DNA of 44,798 bases, taken from positions 1 to 44,798 of the forward strand of contig VGDZ01000021.1 of assembly GCA_016869515.1 (NCBI GenBank). Reading direction: 5' to 3'. Of the stretch, positions 15,789 through 23,608 are shown piece after piece. Below the pieces are notes generated by a model. The model was not told the origin of the DNA, searched no databases, and was given only the letters and a program-made list of their open reading frames with translations. This DNA is from Alphaproteobacteria bacterium. GTDB taxonomy: Bacteria; Pseudomonadota; Alphaproteobacteria; VGDZ01. Each line of letters opens with the position of its first letter. The first letter of the stretch is position 1. The position numbers were made by a program, and so were the translations under genes.

Positions 15789-16271
15789 ATGATCCGGTCC
15801 GTCATCGCCGCCTATGGGCGGCTGCTAGATATTCTGCTGGCGGCGTCGGTGCTGATCCTGGTGTTTCCGGTCACGCTTCAGATCTTCTCGCGCTTCACCG
15901 CGCTGATTCCGTCCTACATCTGGACCGAGGAAATGGCGCGCTTCCTGTTCGTCTGGACGATCATGATCGGCGCCATGGTGGGGGTGCGCGATTCGGCCCA
16001 TTTCGAAGTCGATTTGTGGCCGGCGGGAGGGAAGCGTGCCGCCGCCGCGGCGCGGTTGATCGGCCGCTTGGGCGTGCTGGCCATGGCGGTGCTTTTCATC
16101 GTCGCCGGCATCGAGTTCACCCAGTTCGCCTGGAACCGGATTTCCGAATTGGCCGAACTTCCGCTTTGGCTGATCCACGTCGCCTGGCCGGCGACCGGAG
16201 CCACCTGGCTGATCTTCCTCGGGCCGCAGTTGCGCGACGATCTGATCGAATTGTTCGGGAGCCGGTCGTGA
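15789..16271 (+). CDS. dctQ: TRAP transporter small permease, DctQ family
   Basis: This 160-residue membrane protein has four predicted helices (about 12-34, 45-66, 87-108, 126-147) and the conserved family block YIWTEEMARFLFVW near helix 2. This is the standard size and topology for DctQ. The start at ATG 15789 gives the expected short cytoplasmic N-terminus. Its stop overlaps the GTG of the large permease. With DctM it forms the ion-driven permease that accepts substrate from DctP. Confidence 0.93.
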   Translation: MIRSVIAAYGRLLDILLAASVLILVFPVTLQIFSRFTALIPSYIWTEEMARFLFVWTIMIGAMVGVRDSAHFEVDLWPAGGKRAAAAARLIGRLGVLAMAVLFIVAGIEFTQFAWNRISELAELPLWLIHVAWPATGATWLIFLGPQLRDDLIELFGSRS

Positions 16272-17587
16272 CCGGAACCGTGCTGTCCTCGGGCCAGGCG
16301 GCGATGGTGCTGTTCGGCTTGTTCTTTCTTTTCCTGGCGCTGCGGGTGCCGGTGGCGTTCGCGCTCGGGCTTGCCGCCCTGCCGGTGCTCCTGATCGAGC
16401 CGCGGCTGTCGGTGATGAGCATCGCCCAGGAGACCTTCAACGCCTACAACTCGTTCATCCTGCTGGCGGTGCCGTTCTTCCTGCTGACCGCCAACCTGAT
16501 GAACGTCGGCGGCATCACCGACCGCCTGGTGCGCCTGTCGCGCGCCCTGGTCGGGCATTTCCCCGGCGGCCTGGCGCAGATCAACGTCGTGCTGTCGATC
16601 TTCTTCGCCGGCATCTCGGGCTCGTCGACCGCCGACGCCGCCAGCCAATCCAAGATCTTCATCGAAGCCCAGCGCAAGGAAGGCTACGACGACAGCTTCT
16701 CGGTCGCCATCACCGCGGTCTCGGCGGTGCTGGCGGTGATCATCCCGCCCTCGATCCTGATGATCGTCTGGGGCGGCATCCTCACCACCTCGATCGGCGC
16801 CTTGTTCCTGGCCGGGATCGTACCCGGCCTCTTGATCGGCGTGGCGCAAATGGCAACCGTGCACGCCTACGCCGTCAAGCGCGGCTATCCGACCTATCCG
16901 CGCGCCAAGTTCCGCGAACTGCTCTGCGCCTGCGCCAAGGCGTTTCCGGCGCTGATGACGCCCGGCATCATCATCGGCGGCAAGATCTTCGGCTGGTTCA
17001 CCGCCACCGAGTCCGCCGCCATCGCCGTGCTTTATGCGGGGGTCTTGTCGCTGATCGTCTATCGCGAGATGGACCTCAAGGGTCTCTACGCGGCGCTGCT
17101 CGACACCGGCAAGCTGGCCGGAGTGGCGCTGTTCTGCGTCGGCACGGCGTCGCTGTTCGGCTGGCTGCTGGCCTATTACAAGATTCCCCAGGCCATCCTC
17201 GCCAACGTCTCGTCCTGGGGCATGGGCTTCTTCGCCACCGGCTTTTTCATCGCCCTGGTGTTCCTGGTGGTGGGCTGCTTCCTCGACGCCATTCCGGCCA
17301 TCATCATCTGCGCGCCGATCCTGGCGCCGCTGGCCAAGGCGGTGACGATGGACCCGGTCCATTTCGCCATGATCGGCATCGTCTCGCTGGCCTTCGGGCT
17401 GGTGACGCCGCCCTATGGCCTGTGCCTGCTGATCGCCTGCGCCATCGCCGGCATGCAGATGCGCCACGCCCTCAAGGACACCTTCATCATGCTGGTGCCG
17501 ATGCTGATGGTGCTGGCGGGGGTGATCGTATGGCCGACCCTGTCCTTGCTGCTGCCCGGCCTGATCTCGCCCGAGTTCCTGCGCTGA
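16268..17587 (+). CDS. dctM: TRAP transporter large permease, DctM family
   Basis: This 439-residue transporter has about twelve hydrophobic segments. It starts at GTG 16268, inside the dctQ stop (GTGA overlap). Family blocks include SIFFAGISGSSTADAASQSK, where the Na+-binding and substrate region lies, IIPPSILMIVWGG, and FGLVTPPYGLCLLIAC near the C-terminus. It is the last gene of the flavoprotein-TRAP operon. Its stop is only 8 bases from a 13-bp sequence that recurs at the tRNA-Arg 3' end, so it may mark the left limit of the conserved chromosome. Confidence 0.94.
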   Translation: MTGTVLSSGQAAMVLFGLFFLFLALRVPVAFALGLAALPVLLIEPRLSVMSIAQETFNAYNSFILLAVPFFLLTANLMNVGGITDRLVRLSRALVGHFPGGLAQINVVLSIFFAGISGSSTADAASQSKIFIEAQRKEGYDDSFSVAITAVSAVLAVIIPPSILMIVWGGILTTSIGALFLAGIVPGLLIGVAQMATVHAYAVKRGYPTYPRAKFRELLCACAKAFPALMTPGIIIGGKIFGWFTATESAAIAVLYAGVLSLIVYREMDLKGLYAALLDTGKLAGVALFCVGTASLFGWLLAYYKIPQAILANVSSWGMGFFATGFFIALVFLVVGCFLDAIPAIIICAPILAPLAKAVTMDPVHFAMIGIVSLAFGLVTPPYGLCLLIACAIAGMQMRHALKDTFIMLVPMLMVLAGVIVWPTLSLLLPGLISPEFLR

Positions 17588-17595
17588 TCGGCGGG

Positions 17596-17608
17596 GGCGC
17601 ATGGCGCG
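17596..17608. repeat. Candidate distal attachment site (copy of tRNA-Arg 3' end)
   Basis: GGCGCATGGCGCG here is identical to 28719-28731, which spans the last 7 bases of the tRNA-Arg gene and 6 bases beyond. The copy lies just after the dctM stop and just before an integrase remnant, in the same orientation. That is the arrangement expected for an element integrated at the tRNA 3' end. The repeat is short and GC-rich, so chance is not excluded. Confidence 0.45.
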
Positions 17609-17623
17609 AATAGCGCCGTCAAG

Positions 17624-17866
17624 AATCGTCTCGCATCGCCCTATGCGATCGCGGCGATTGGACTGCCGCTATACACCGGCGCCCGGCTGACCGAAATTCC
17701 AACGTTGAAATGGGAAGGCGTCGATCTGATCAATCGCCGCATGCGACTTGCCGACTCCAAGACCGGCCCCAATTTCATTCCATTGTCCGAGCGGGCTATC
17801 GCAATCCTGCACGAATTGCCCAGGGCCGGATCGGGGTGGATCATTTGCGGGCTGAAACCGGGCGGG
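17624..17866 (+). pseudogene. Tyrosine recombinase/integrase fragment
   Basis: An uninterrupted reading frame encodes an internal piece of a tyrosine-type integrase catalytic domain: YAIAAIGLPLYTGARLTEIP, then LKWEGVDLINRRMRLADSKTG and FIPLSERAIAILHELP. The TGARLTEI arginine corresponds to the first catalytic Arg. The N-terminal DNA-binding part and the C-terminal His-x-x-Arg and Tyr motifs are absent. Homology ends near GLKPGG, where a different gene remnant begins on the other strand. It is therefore a dead fragment, most likely of the integrase that brought in the island. Confidence 0.8.
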
Positions 17867-18049
17867 TTTCGTCAATCCCTTTGTGACCGAAGTGATCCCG
17901 ACCAATGCGCCGTGGATCGTATTTTCAGGTGTTTCGTCGTTCGCCTTCCTAATCGCCTTGCGAATTTCGGTGTCGCGGATGCCATCAGGCTTTGACCGGA
18001 GAAGCTTGGCGATCTCTTCCTGAATCGGCTTCACGCCGAGTTTGGCCAT
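17857..18049 (-). pseudogene. 5' fragment of an unidentified helix-turn-helix-like gene
   Basis: The first 64 or so codons from ATG 18049 encode a plausible protein start (MAKLGVKPIQEEIAKLLRSK, then EIRKAIRKANDETPENTIHG). It has the feel of a small winged-helix domain such as those at the front of some restriction or DNA-binding proteins. After about 17857 the frame runs antisense into the integrase fragment, and the sequence no longer looks like a protein. The 3' part has been lost by the same rearrangement that truncated the integrase. I cannot name the family with confidence. Confidence 0.5.
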
Positions 18050-18089
18050 GGCATCCGTCCATCGATCGGTTCAATTCCGATATCGCTTA

Positions 18090-18145
18090 GGGCATGATTC
18101 ACGATCTGTCTTGAACTCTATGGTTCAAGACAGATCGATCATGCC
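18090..18145. repeat. Long palindromic repeat, copy 1
   Basis: GGGCATGAT...GATCTGTCTTGAAC, a 6-base loop (TCTATG), then GTTCAAGACAGATC...GATCATGCC. The inner 14 bp pair perfectly and the outer 9 bp pair across a 4-base bulge. Related copies lie at 20031 and 28512. It sits 23 bases upstream of the aldolase start and would lie in or near its leader. Confidence 0.85.
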
Positions 18146-18167
18146 GTAAGACAGGGAGTACGGAAAC

Positions 18168-18941
18168 ATGGTTCGCAAAAGCCTGAAACAGCGCGTGTGC
18201 GCCGGCGATGTCGTATCCGGCGCGATGGTGTTCGAATTCTTCTCGCCGGGCATGGCGCGCATCGCCGAAGTCGCGGGATGCGAGTTCCTGATTTACGACA
18301 TGGAGCATTCCGGTCTCTCGATCGAGACGCTGAAGCAACTGCACGCGTCCGCGCGCGGCCTCTCCATCGCACCCATCGCGCGGGTTCCGCGCGGGGAGTA
18401 CCACTTCTTGGCCCGCGCCCTCGATGTCGGTATGCACGGGGTAATGATCCCGATGGTGGAAAGCGCGTCGCAGGCAAAAGCCATCGCGGAAGCCACACAC
18501 TATCCGCCGCGGGGGCGGCGGGGTGCCGGCTTCGGGTTCGCCCACGACGACTATGTCGCCGGCAGCGTCGAGCAGAAAATCAAACGGCTCGATGCCCGCA
18601 ATCTCGTCATCGCCCAGATCGAGACCGAGCGGGGCCTAGCGGCGGTCGAGGAAATCGCGGCCGTCGACGGCATCGATGTGCTGTGGCTCGGCCATTTCGA
18701 TCTCACCAACTTCCTCGGCATCCCGGGCCAGTTCGACAACAAGCTTTACATCGACGCCATCAAGCGCATCGTCGCCGCCGGCCGAAAGCGCCGCAAGGGT
18801 CTCGGCTTCATGACCGTCGATCCGGCAACGACACGGCGCTACCGGGAATACGGCTTCAACATGTTGGCGTCGGGCACCGATCCAGCCATCATGGTGAACG
18901 GCATTCGCACGATCCTCGCGCCGCTGGGAGACGAGAAATGA
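18168..18941 (+). CDS. HpcH/HpaI-family class II aldolase
   Basis: This 257-residue TIM-barrel aldolase would cleave a 4-hydroxy-2-oxo acid to pyruvate (or a related oxoacid) and an aldehyde. Key residues align with HpaI and 2-dehydro-3-deoxyglucarate aldolases: H47 in YDMEHSG, R72 in IARVPRG, metal ligand E152 in QIETERGL and D178 in LGHFDLT. The last motif differs slightly from the usual G-P-x-D-L. A GGGAG ribosome-binding site precedes ATG 18168. Its stop overlaps the dehydrogenase start by 4 bases, so the pair is one transcript. Palindromic repeats flank the pair on both sides. Confidence 0.9.
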   Translation: MVRKSLKQRVCAGDVVSGAMVFEFFSPGMARIAEVAGCEFLIYDMEHSGLSIETLKQLHASARGLSIAPIARVPRGEYHFLARALDVGMHGVMIPMVESASQAKAIAEATHYPPRGRRGAGFGFAHDDYVAGSVEQKIKRLDARNLVIAQIETERGLAAVEEIAAVDGIDVLWLGHFDLTNFLGIPGQFDNKLYIDAIKRIVAAGRKRRKGLGFMTVDPATTRRYREYGFNMLASGTDPAIMVNGIRTILAPLGDEK

Positions 18942-19936
18942 CGTTCAAGATCGGGATATCCCGCGATGTCCTCGACGAGAACGGGGAGCCGAGCTTCGGG
19001 CGCGCGGCGCTTGCGGTTCTCGACCAAAACCCGACGTTGCAATGGGAATACCTGCCAGAGCGTTTCGCCGAGTTGCCCCCGGCCATTTCCGCAACCTACG
19101 ACGGAGTCTACATCAGTGTGGCGAAGGTGACGCGGTCGTCGCTGGTCCGTCCGGACCGTCGGCTGAAGATCGTCGCACGGCATGGCGTCGGCTACGACTC
19201 GGTCGACGTCGCGGCCTGCAGCGAGTTCGGCATTGTGCTGACCAACACGCCGCTTGCGGTGCGACGCCCGATGGCGGTCGCGACCTTGACGCTGATTTTC
19301 GCCCTCGCCTCACGCCTGTTCATCAAGGACCGACTGGTGCGCGAAGGACGCTGGAACGAGCGCACCAGCCACATGGGCACGGGCCTGCGCATGCGCACGC
19401 TGGGTCTGGTCGGAGGCGGCGGTATCGGCCAGGAGATCATGATGCTGGCGAAGCCGTTCTTCGGCCGCATGATCGTCGCCGATCCCCACGCCAACGCGCA
19501 GCACATCGCTTCTCTGGGTGGCGGCCTGACGTCGCTCGAAGCGGTAATGGCGGAAAGCGACGTCGTGGTGTGCTGCTGTCTGCTGAACGACGAGACGCGA
19601 CACCTGATAAATGCGGAACGACTTGCCCTAATGAAGGCGACGGCGTACCTCGTGAACGTCGCGCGCGGCCCGGTGGTCGACGAGCCGGCGTTGATCGACG
19701 CTCTGATCGGAAAGCGCATCGCCGGCGCGGGCCTCGACGTGTTCGAGCAGGAGCCAATCGCCGCGGACAACCCGCTCAAGGCGCTGCAGAACACGATTCT
19801 CGCGCCGCACGCCCTCGGCTGGACCGACGAGTGCTTCCACGACATCGCGTCGACCGGCCTGCAGAGCCTGGTCGATTTCTCTCTCGGCAAGCGGCCGGCC
19901 CACGTGGTCAATCCCGAGGTCTACGGCAAGCTGTAG
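18938..19936 (+). CDS. D-isomer-specific 2-hydroxyacid dehydrogenase
   Basis: This 332-residue NAD(P)H-dependent dehydrogenase would interconvert a 2-oxoacid and a D-2-hydroxyacid. The Rossmann motif is LGLVGGGGIGQEI (155-167). The catalytic triad is R243 (NVARGPVVDE), E272 (DVFEQEP) and H291 (APHALGW). The catalytic-domain segment RHGVGYDSVDV is typical. Being translationally coupled to the aldolase suggests it reduces or supplies the aldolase oxoacid, but the substrate is unknown. A long palindrome begins 95 bases after its stop and may act as its transcript end. Confidence 0.92.
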   Translation: MTFKIGISRDVLDENGEPSFGRAALAVLDQNPTLQWEYLPERFAELPPAISATYDGVYISVAKVTRSSLVRPDRRLKIVARHGVGYDSVDVAACSEFGIVLTNTPLAVRRPMAVATLTLIFALASRLFIKDRLVREGRWNERTSHMGTGLRMRTLGLVGGGGIGQEIMMLAKPFFGRMIVADPHANAQHIASLGGGLTSLEAVMAESDVVVCCCLLNDETRHLINAERLALMKATAYLVNVARGPVVDEPALIDALIGKRIAGAGLDVFEQEPIAADNPLKALQNTILAPHALGWTDECFHDIASTGLQSLVDFSLGKRPAHVVNPEVYGKL

Positions 19937-20030
19937 GACGGGCCGTCAGTCTGCAACACGTGTGGGTGGCTTCCCTTCGCACGCTCACCCTCCCGCCACC
20001 TGCCCAAAGCGACGGTTGAGCCGATCTCCT

Positions 20031-20170
20031 AGGGCATGATCGATCTGTCTTGAACCATAGAGTTCAAGACAGATCGCGGATCATGCCCTCGTATCCTGCT
20101 CTGGACCGCGATTCACGGTTTGCATGGGATAGCGTCTGCGATTCCATGCAAACCGATCGTGGTCTAGGGG
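20031..20170. repeat. Long palindromic repeat, copy 2 (compound: two hairpins)
   Basis: Hairpin A (20031-20089) pairs AGGGCATGATC and GATCTGTCTTGAAC with their complements around CATAGA, giving a 25-bp stem with a 3-base bulge. Hairpin B follows, delimited by GGACCGCGATTC and GATCGTGGTC, with an inner perfect pair GGTTTGCATGG/CCATGCAAACC. Its right end coincides with the truncated 3' end of the IS3 transposase remnant, which suggests the repeat or a deletion at it cut the IS. Confidence 0.85.
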
Positions 20171-20815
20171 CTCCCGGGCCTGATGCGTCTTCGAGCCGAT
20201 CTGCGCGAGCCAGTCGCGGACGACCTTGGCCGTCATCTCCGGGCCGTTGTCTGAACGGATGTGAGCGCGGATACCACGTCACAGCATCGCATCGGCGAAC
20301 GCCTCGATGACGCCGAAGCTGTTGATCCGCCATGCCACCCGGATCGCCAGGCACTCGCGCGTGAACTCGTCGATCAGGCAGCGCATTCGGTACTTCCGAC
20401 CACCGTGGGTCCGGTCCTCGACGAAGTCGTAGGCCCAGACATGGTTGCGCCGCATCGGCCGCAGCCGCACGCACGAGCCGTCGTTCAGCCAGAGCCGGCG
20501 GCGCCGAGGCTGGCGGGCCGGCACTTTCAAGCCCTCCCGTCGCCACAGCCGCTCGACCCGCTTCTTGTTGACCTCCCAGCCGGCCGACCGCAGCGGGGCC
20601 GCGATCCGTCGGTAACCGTAGCGTCCGTACTGCCGGGTCAGCTCGATCATGTCCGCGACAAGAGCCGCTTCGTCCTCCGGGGTATGCCCCTCGCGCCGCT
20701 GCGTGGTCCGCGGCTGGCCGATCACCGCGCAAGCCCGGCGCTCCGAGACGCCGAGAACCTGCCGGACGTGATCGACAAGCTCGCGCCGGCGCGAGGGGCG
20801 TACGGTTTTCCCCTG
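20171..20815 (-). pseudogene. IS3-family transposase OrfB remnant
   Basis: Homology to the IS3 integrase domain runs from RRRELVDHVRQVLGVSERRA (near 20815) through YGRYGYRRIAAPLR, HVWAYDFVEDRTHGGRKYRM (first catalytic Asp) and IRSDNGPEM (second Asp). An in-frame TGA at 20281-20279 interrupts it between ADAML and RGIRAHIRSDNGP. The third catalytic residue (Glu) and the whole 3' end are missing where palindromic repeat copy 2 begins. The transposase is therefore inactive. Confidence 0.88.
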
Positions 20816-21091
20816 ATCGCATCCGACAGAATCATCATGTCCAGCGCAAGGTCGGAGACGGCACGCCGAAGCCGGGCGTTCTCCGCCTCGACTTCGTTAA
20901 GCCGTTTCACCTGATCGAGCTTCAGCCCGCCATACTCGTTGCGCCACCGGTGATACGTCGTATCCGTCACCCCGATCGACTTCACCGCTTCGCCGAGCTG
21001 CCTGCCCTGGCCAAGCAAGACGTCGACTTGCCGCAGCTTCCCAACACGGCATCCATTTACGGCGCTTCGGGCGTGTATCGCTTTTCGGCAT
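20722..21091 (-). pseudogene. IS3-family transposase OrfA remnant
   Basis: The 3' two-thirds encode a typical IS3 OrfA helix-turn-helix and leucine zipper: KLRQVDVLLGQGRQLGEAVK, then YHRWRNEYGGLKLDQVKRL and EVEAENARLRRAVSDLALD. The 5' part is frameshifted: the usual RYTPE start motif is readable near 21070 (KRYTPEAP), but in another frame that hits a stop. Overlap with OrfB has the normal IS3 arrangement. It is not functional as it stands. Confidence 0.82.
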
Positions 21092-21186
21092 CCTCCGGAT
21101 CCCCCTCGGTTTCCAATCTTACCGATGGTTCCCTCCGGCGGGGCAGGTCAGAGGAGTGTTTCGGGCTCATCGTGACCTGAGAGGGA

Positions 21187-21295
21187 ATGAGCATGAGCCA
21201 AAAGTCGGCGCCCTCGCGGACCGCCGAACAGCATGTCCGCGAGATCCGCCGCCGGGCGCGCAAGCCGTACTCGTCGGAAGAGAAGGTCCGAGCCC
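21187..21295 (+). pseudogene. 5' fragment of a second IS3-type transposase OrfA
   Basis: ATG 21187 opens a frame beginning MSMSQKSAPSRTAEQHVREI and reaching KPYSSEEKVR, which reads like the start of an IS3-family OrfA of a different subgroup. After about 21295 the similarity stops, 13 bases from the end of the class V aminotransferase. It faces away from the first IS remnant. It marks a second, independent IS insertion that was later deleted. Confidence 0.6.
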
Positions 21296-21307
21296 GAAGG
21301 CGGCGCC

Positions 21308-22516
21308 CTATTTCCCGAGGGCGCGCCGCGCGGTCGCCACCACCACATCGACATCCGAGCGATCATTGTACATGTGGAAGCCGAAACGCAGCAGCCCCCG
21401 CCGGATGGAGAACCGCACGCGCGCTTCGGTCAACGCCTTGGCAATCGCGTTGAGCGTCGGATCTTGCGTCGCGTAGGCGTCGCCCGCACCGCGCGCACCG
21501 ACCGTCACGAGATGCCCATACGCGCGCGGCGACGCGGGGCGCAAGACAGGCAAGCCGAGCTTCTCGAGGCCGGCGCGCAGCTCTTCGGCGAGCGCCAGCG
21601 CATGGCGCTCGATCTCCGCCACGCCGATCGCGTTAATCTCGGCGATCGACTGCGATGCCGCCGCGATGCCGAGCCAGTTCGGATTGCCGACCTCGAACCT
21701 CTCGGCGGTCGGCGCGAAGGCGAAGTCGACGCTCTCGATCTCGGAGTAATGCCCGCTTGTCGCGATCGAGGTCCGCGCGACGTAAGTCGGGGTGAGTTTC
21801 GGCAGCCAATCCTTGCGCACCCAGAGGAAGCCGATTCCCATCAGGCCGAGCAAGCCCTTGCTGGTCGACGCGACCAATGCGTCGACGAAAGACTCGTCGA
21901 CATCGAGCCGGAGCACGCCGCAACTCTGCACGCCGTCGACCAGGAACAGCGCGCCCTTCGCGCGAGCGGCGCGGCCGATCGTGGCCAGATCGGTGCGAAA
22001 CCCGGGCGTGAAAGTCACGCTCGACGCCGTCACCACGCGCGTGCGCGCGTCGATGGCGGCGGCCAAGCCCTCGGCGTCAATCTCGTGTCCGCGCGGCGGC
22101 ACGGCGCGGACTTCGACGCCATGCCGGCGCAGATGGTGCCAGAGATAGACGTTGTTGGCGTGCTCGTAATCGGCCGACATCACGACATTGTCGCCGGCGC
22201 GCCAGACGATCGAATTTGCGATCGCATTCAGCCCGTCGGAGACGCTGGTCGCGACCGCGACCTCCGATGCCGCGCCTCCGATCAAGTGCGCGAAGCCGCG
22301 CCGGCAGGCGGCGAGCATCGGCGCGAGGGTTTCCTTGCCGACATCGACCGTCCAATGGCCATCGACGACCGCGATCGTCGCGGCGCGGGTGGCGTCGGAC
22401 ACGACGCCGCGCGAGCCGACGTTCAAATAGGTCCATTCGCGCGCCGCCGGATAGTTGGCGCGCGCCTTGGCGAATACGTCCGCAGCGGTGGCCGCTGGCG
22501 GCGGAACTACGTTCAT
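21308..22516 (-). CDS. Class V aminotransferase (PLP-dependent; NifS/isopenicillin-N-epimerase-like fold)
   Basis: This 402-residue PLP enzyme has Schiff-base lysine K220 in ASTSKGLLGLMG, cofactor Asp D194 and Gln197 in LVDGVQSCG, and H119 in SADYEHANN, which stacks on PLP in this fold. Family members include desulfurases, serine/alanine-glyoxylate aminotransferases and epimerases, so the reaction is not fixed by sequence. Its ATG overlaps the threonine aldolase stop (ATGA), making it the last gene of the amino acid uptake operon. A transaminase acting on glycine/glyoxylate, or on the amino acid released or used by the aldolase, would fit. IS debris begins right after its stop, but the C-terminus looks complete. 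Confidence 0.88.
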   Translation of the reverse strand: MNVVPPPAATAADVFAKARANYPAAREWTYLNVGSRGVVSDATRAATIAVVDGHWTVDVGKETLAPMLAACRRGFAHLIGGAASEVAVATSVSDGLNAIANSIVWRAGDNVVMSADYEHANNVYLWHHLRRHGVEVRAVPPRGHEIDAEGLAAAIDARTRVVTASSVTFTPGFRTDLATIGRAARAKGALFLVDGVQSCGVLRLDVDESFVDALVASTSKGLLGLMGIGFLWVRKDWLPKLTPTYVARTSIATSGHYSEIESVDFAFAPTAERFEVGNPNWLGIAAASQSIAEINAIGVAEIERHALALAEELRAGLEKLGLPVLRPASPRAYGHLVTVGARGAGDAYATQDPTLNAIAKALTEARVRFSIRRGLLRFGFHMYNDRSDVDVVVATARRALGK

Positions 22517-23592
22517 GGTCGTTCCTCCTGGTTCGAATTCCCCGCGCCGGCGACCCACCCGATCGCCGACGCGGCTGCATCTATCGCCGAAGCGTCGACA
22601 TCGAGATGGGTGACGGCGCGCAGCCGCGTGGCGGTCTCGGCGCCGATGGCGACGCCCCGCTCGCGCAAACGCGCCGAGAACGCCGCCGCGTCGAGGCTGG
22701 TGCCGGCCACGTCGAAGAACACGATATTCGTTTCGGGCTCCGCCGCGTCGAGCTTGAGACCGCCGATCGCGCGGAGGGCCCGCGCCAACCGTTTCGCGTT
22801 GGCGTGATCCTCCGCCAAGCGCTCGACATTGTGGTCGAGCGCGTAGAGACCGGCCGCCGCGAGGATGCCGGCTTGGCGCATGGCCCCGCCGAGCCGATGT
22901 TTCCAGCGCCACGCTTCTTCGACGAAGTCGCGCGACCCGGCGAGCACGGCACCGACCGGACAGCCGAGCCCCTTCGACAGGTCGAGCCAGATGGCGTCGC
23001 ACGGAGCCGCGAAATCCTTCGCCGCGATTCCGCTGGCCACCACCGCGTTGAGGAGGCGCGCCCCATCCATATGGACAAAAAGCCCGTTCACATGGGCGCA
23101 AGAAGCGACGTCTTGGAGCCGGTCGAGCGGCCAGATGGCGCCGCCGCCGCGATTTACCGTCTGTTCGACGGCGACGAGGCGCGAGCGCGGCGCATTGCGC
23201 TTGCGGCCACGCAGCGCGGAGAGCAAGTCCCCCGCGGTGAAGCGGCCGCGGTCGCCGTCGACCGTCCTTATCTGGGCGCCGGCGAGCGCGGCAGCGCCGG
23301 CCGCTTCGGTGTTGAAGAGATGCGAGCGGACATCGGCGACGATCTCGTCCCCGGGACGGCACATCACGGCGACCGCGATGGCGTTGCACATCGTCCCGGA
23401 TGGAAGAAACAGCGCCGATTCCTTGCCGAGCAGGTCGGCCACCCGCTCGCACAATGCGCGCACGTTGGGATCCTCGCCGGCCTGCTCGTCGCCGACTTCC
23501 GCCGCCGCCATCGCCGCGCGCATGCCGGGGCTCGGGCGCGTCTTGGTGTCGCTGCGCAGCTCGACGCGGATCTCTGGATCGGCAGCGGTCAC
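22513..23592 (-). CDS. Threonine aldolase family protein (beta-hydroxy-amino-acid aldolase)
   Basis: This 359-residue PLP enzyme would cleave a beta-hydroxy amino acid to glycine and an aldehyde. The PLP lysine is K207 in LDLSKGLGCPVGAVL; D176 in HMDGARL, H91 and the SGTMCN loop (65-70) are conserved. Length suits low-specificity L-threonine aldolases. The motif DEQAGEDPN replaces the more usual DDVYGEDP, which may alter substrate preference. I placed the start at GTG 23592 behind GAGGGG; the open frame upstream lies inside the ABC ATPase gene and is not conserved-looking. It is translationally coupled to the aminotransferase and 16 bases after the ATPase stop. Confidence 0.9.
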   Translation of the reverse strand: MTAADPEIRVELRSDTKTRPSPGMRAAMAAAEVGDEQAGEDPNVRALCERVADLLGKESALFLPSGTMCNAIAVAVMCRPGDEIVADVRSHLFNTEAAGAAALAGAQIRTVDGDRGRFTAGDLLSALRGRKRNAPRSRLVAVEQTVNRGGGAIWPLDRLQDVASCAHVNGLFVHMDGARLLNAVVASGIAAKDFAAPCDAIWLDLSKGLGCPVGAVLAGSRDFVEEAWRWKHRLGGAMRQAGILAAAGLYALDHNVERLAEDHANAKRLARALRAIGGLKLDAAEPETNIVFFDVAGTSLDAAAFSARLRERGVAIGAETATRLRAVTHLDVDASAIDAAASAIGWVAGAGNSNQEERP

Positions 23593-23608
23593 GTTCCCCT
23601 CGCCATCG

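Noticed and set aside
15914-17602. Long open frame antisense to dctQ/dctM.
   Set aside because: The sequence is a low-complexity His/Gln/Asp/Arg string with no recognisable fold; the TRAP genes explain the region.
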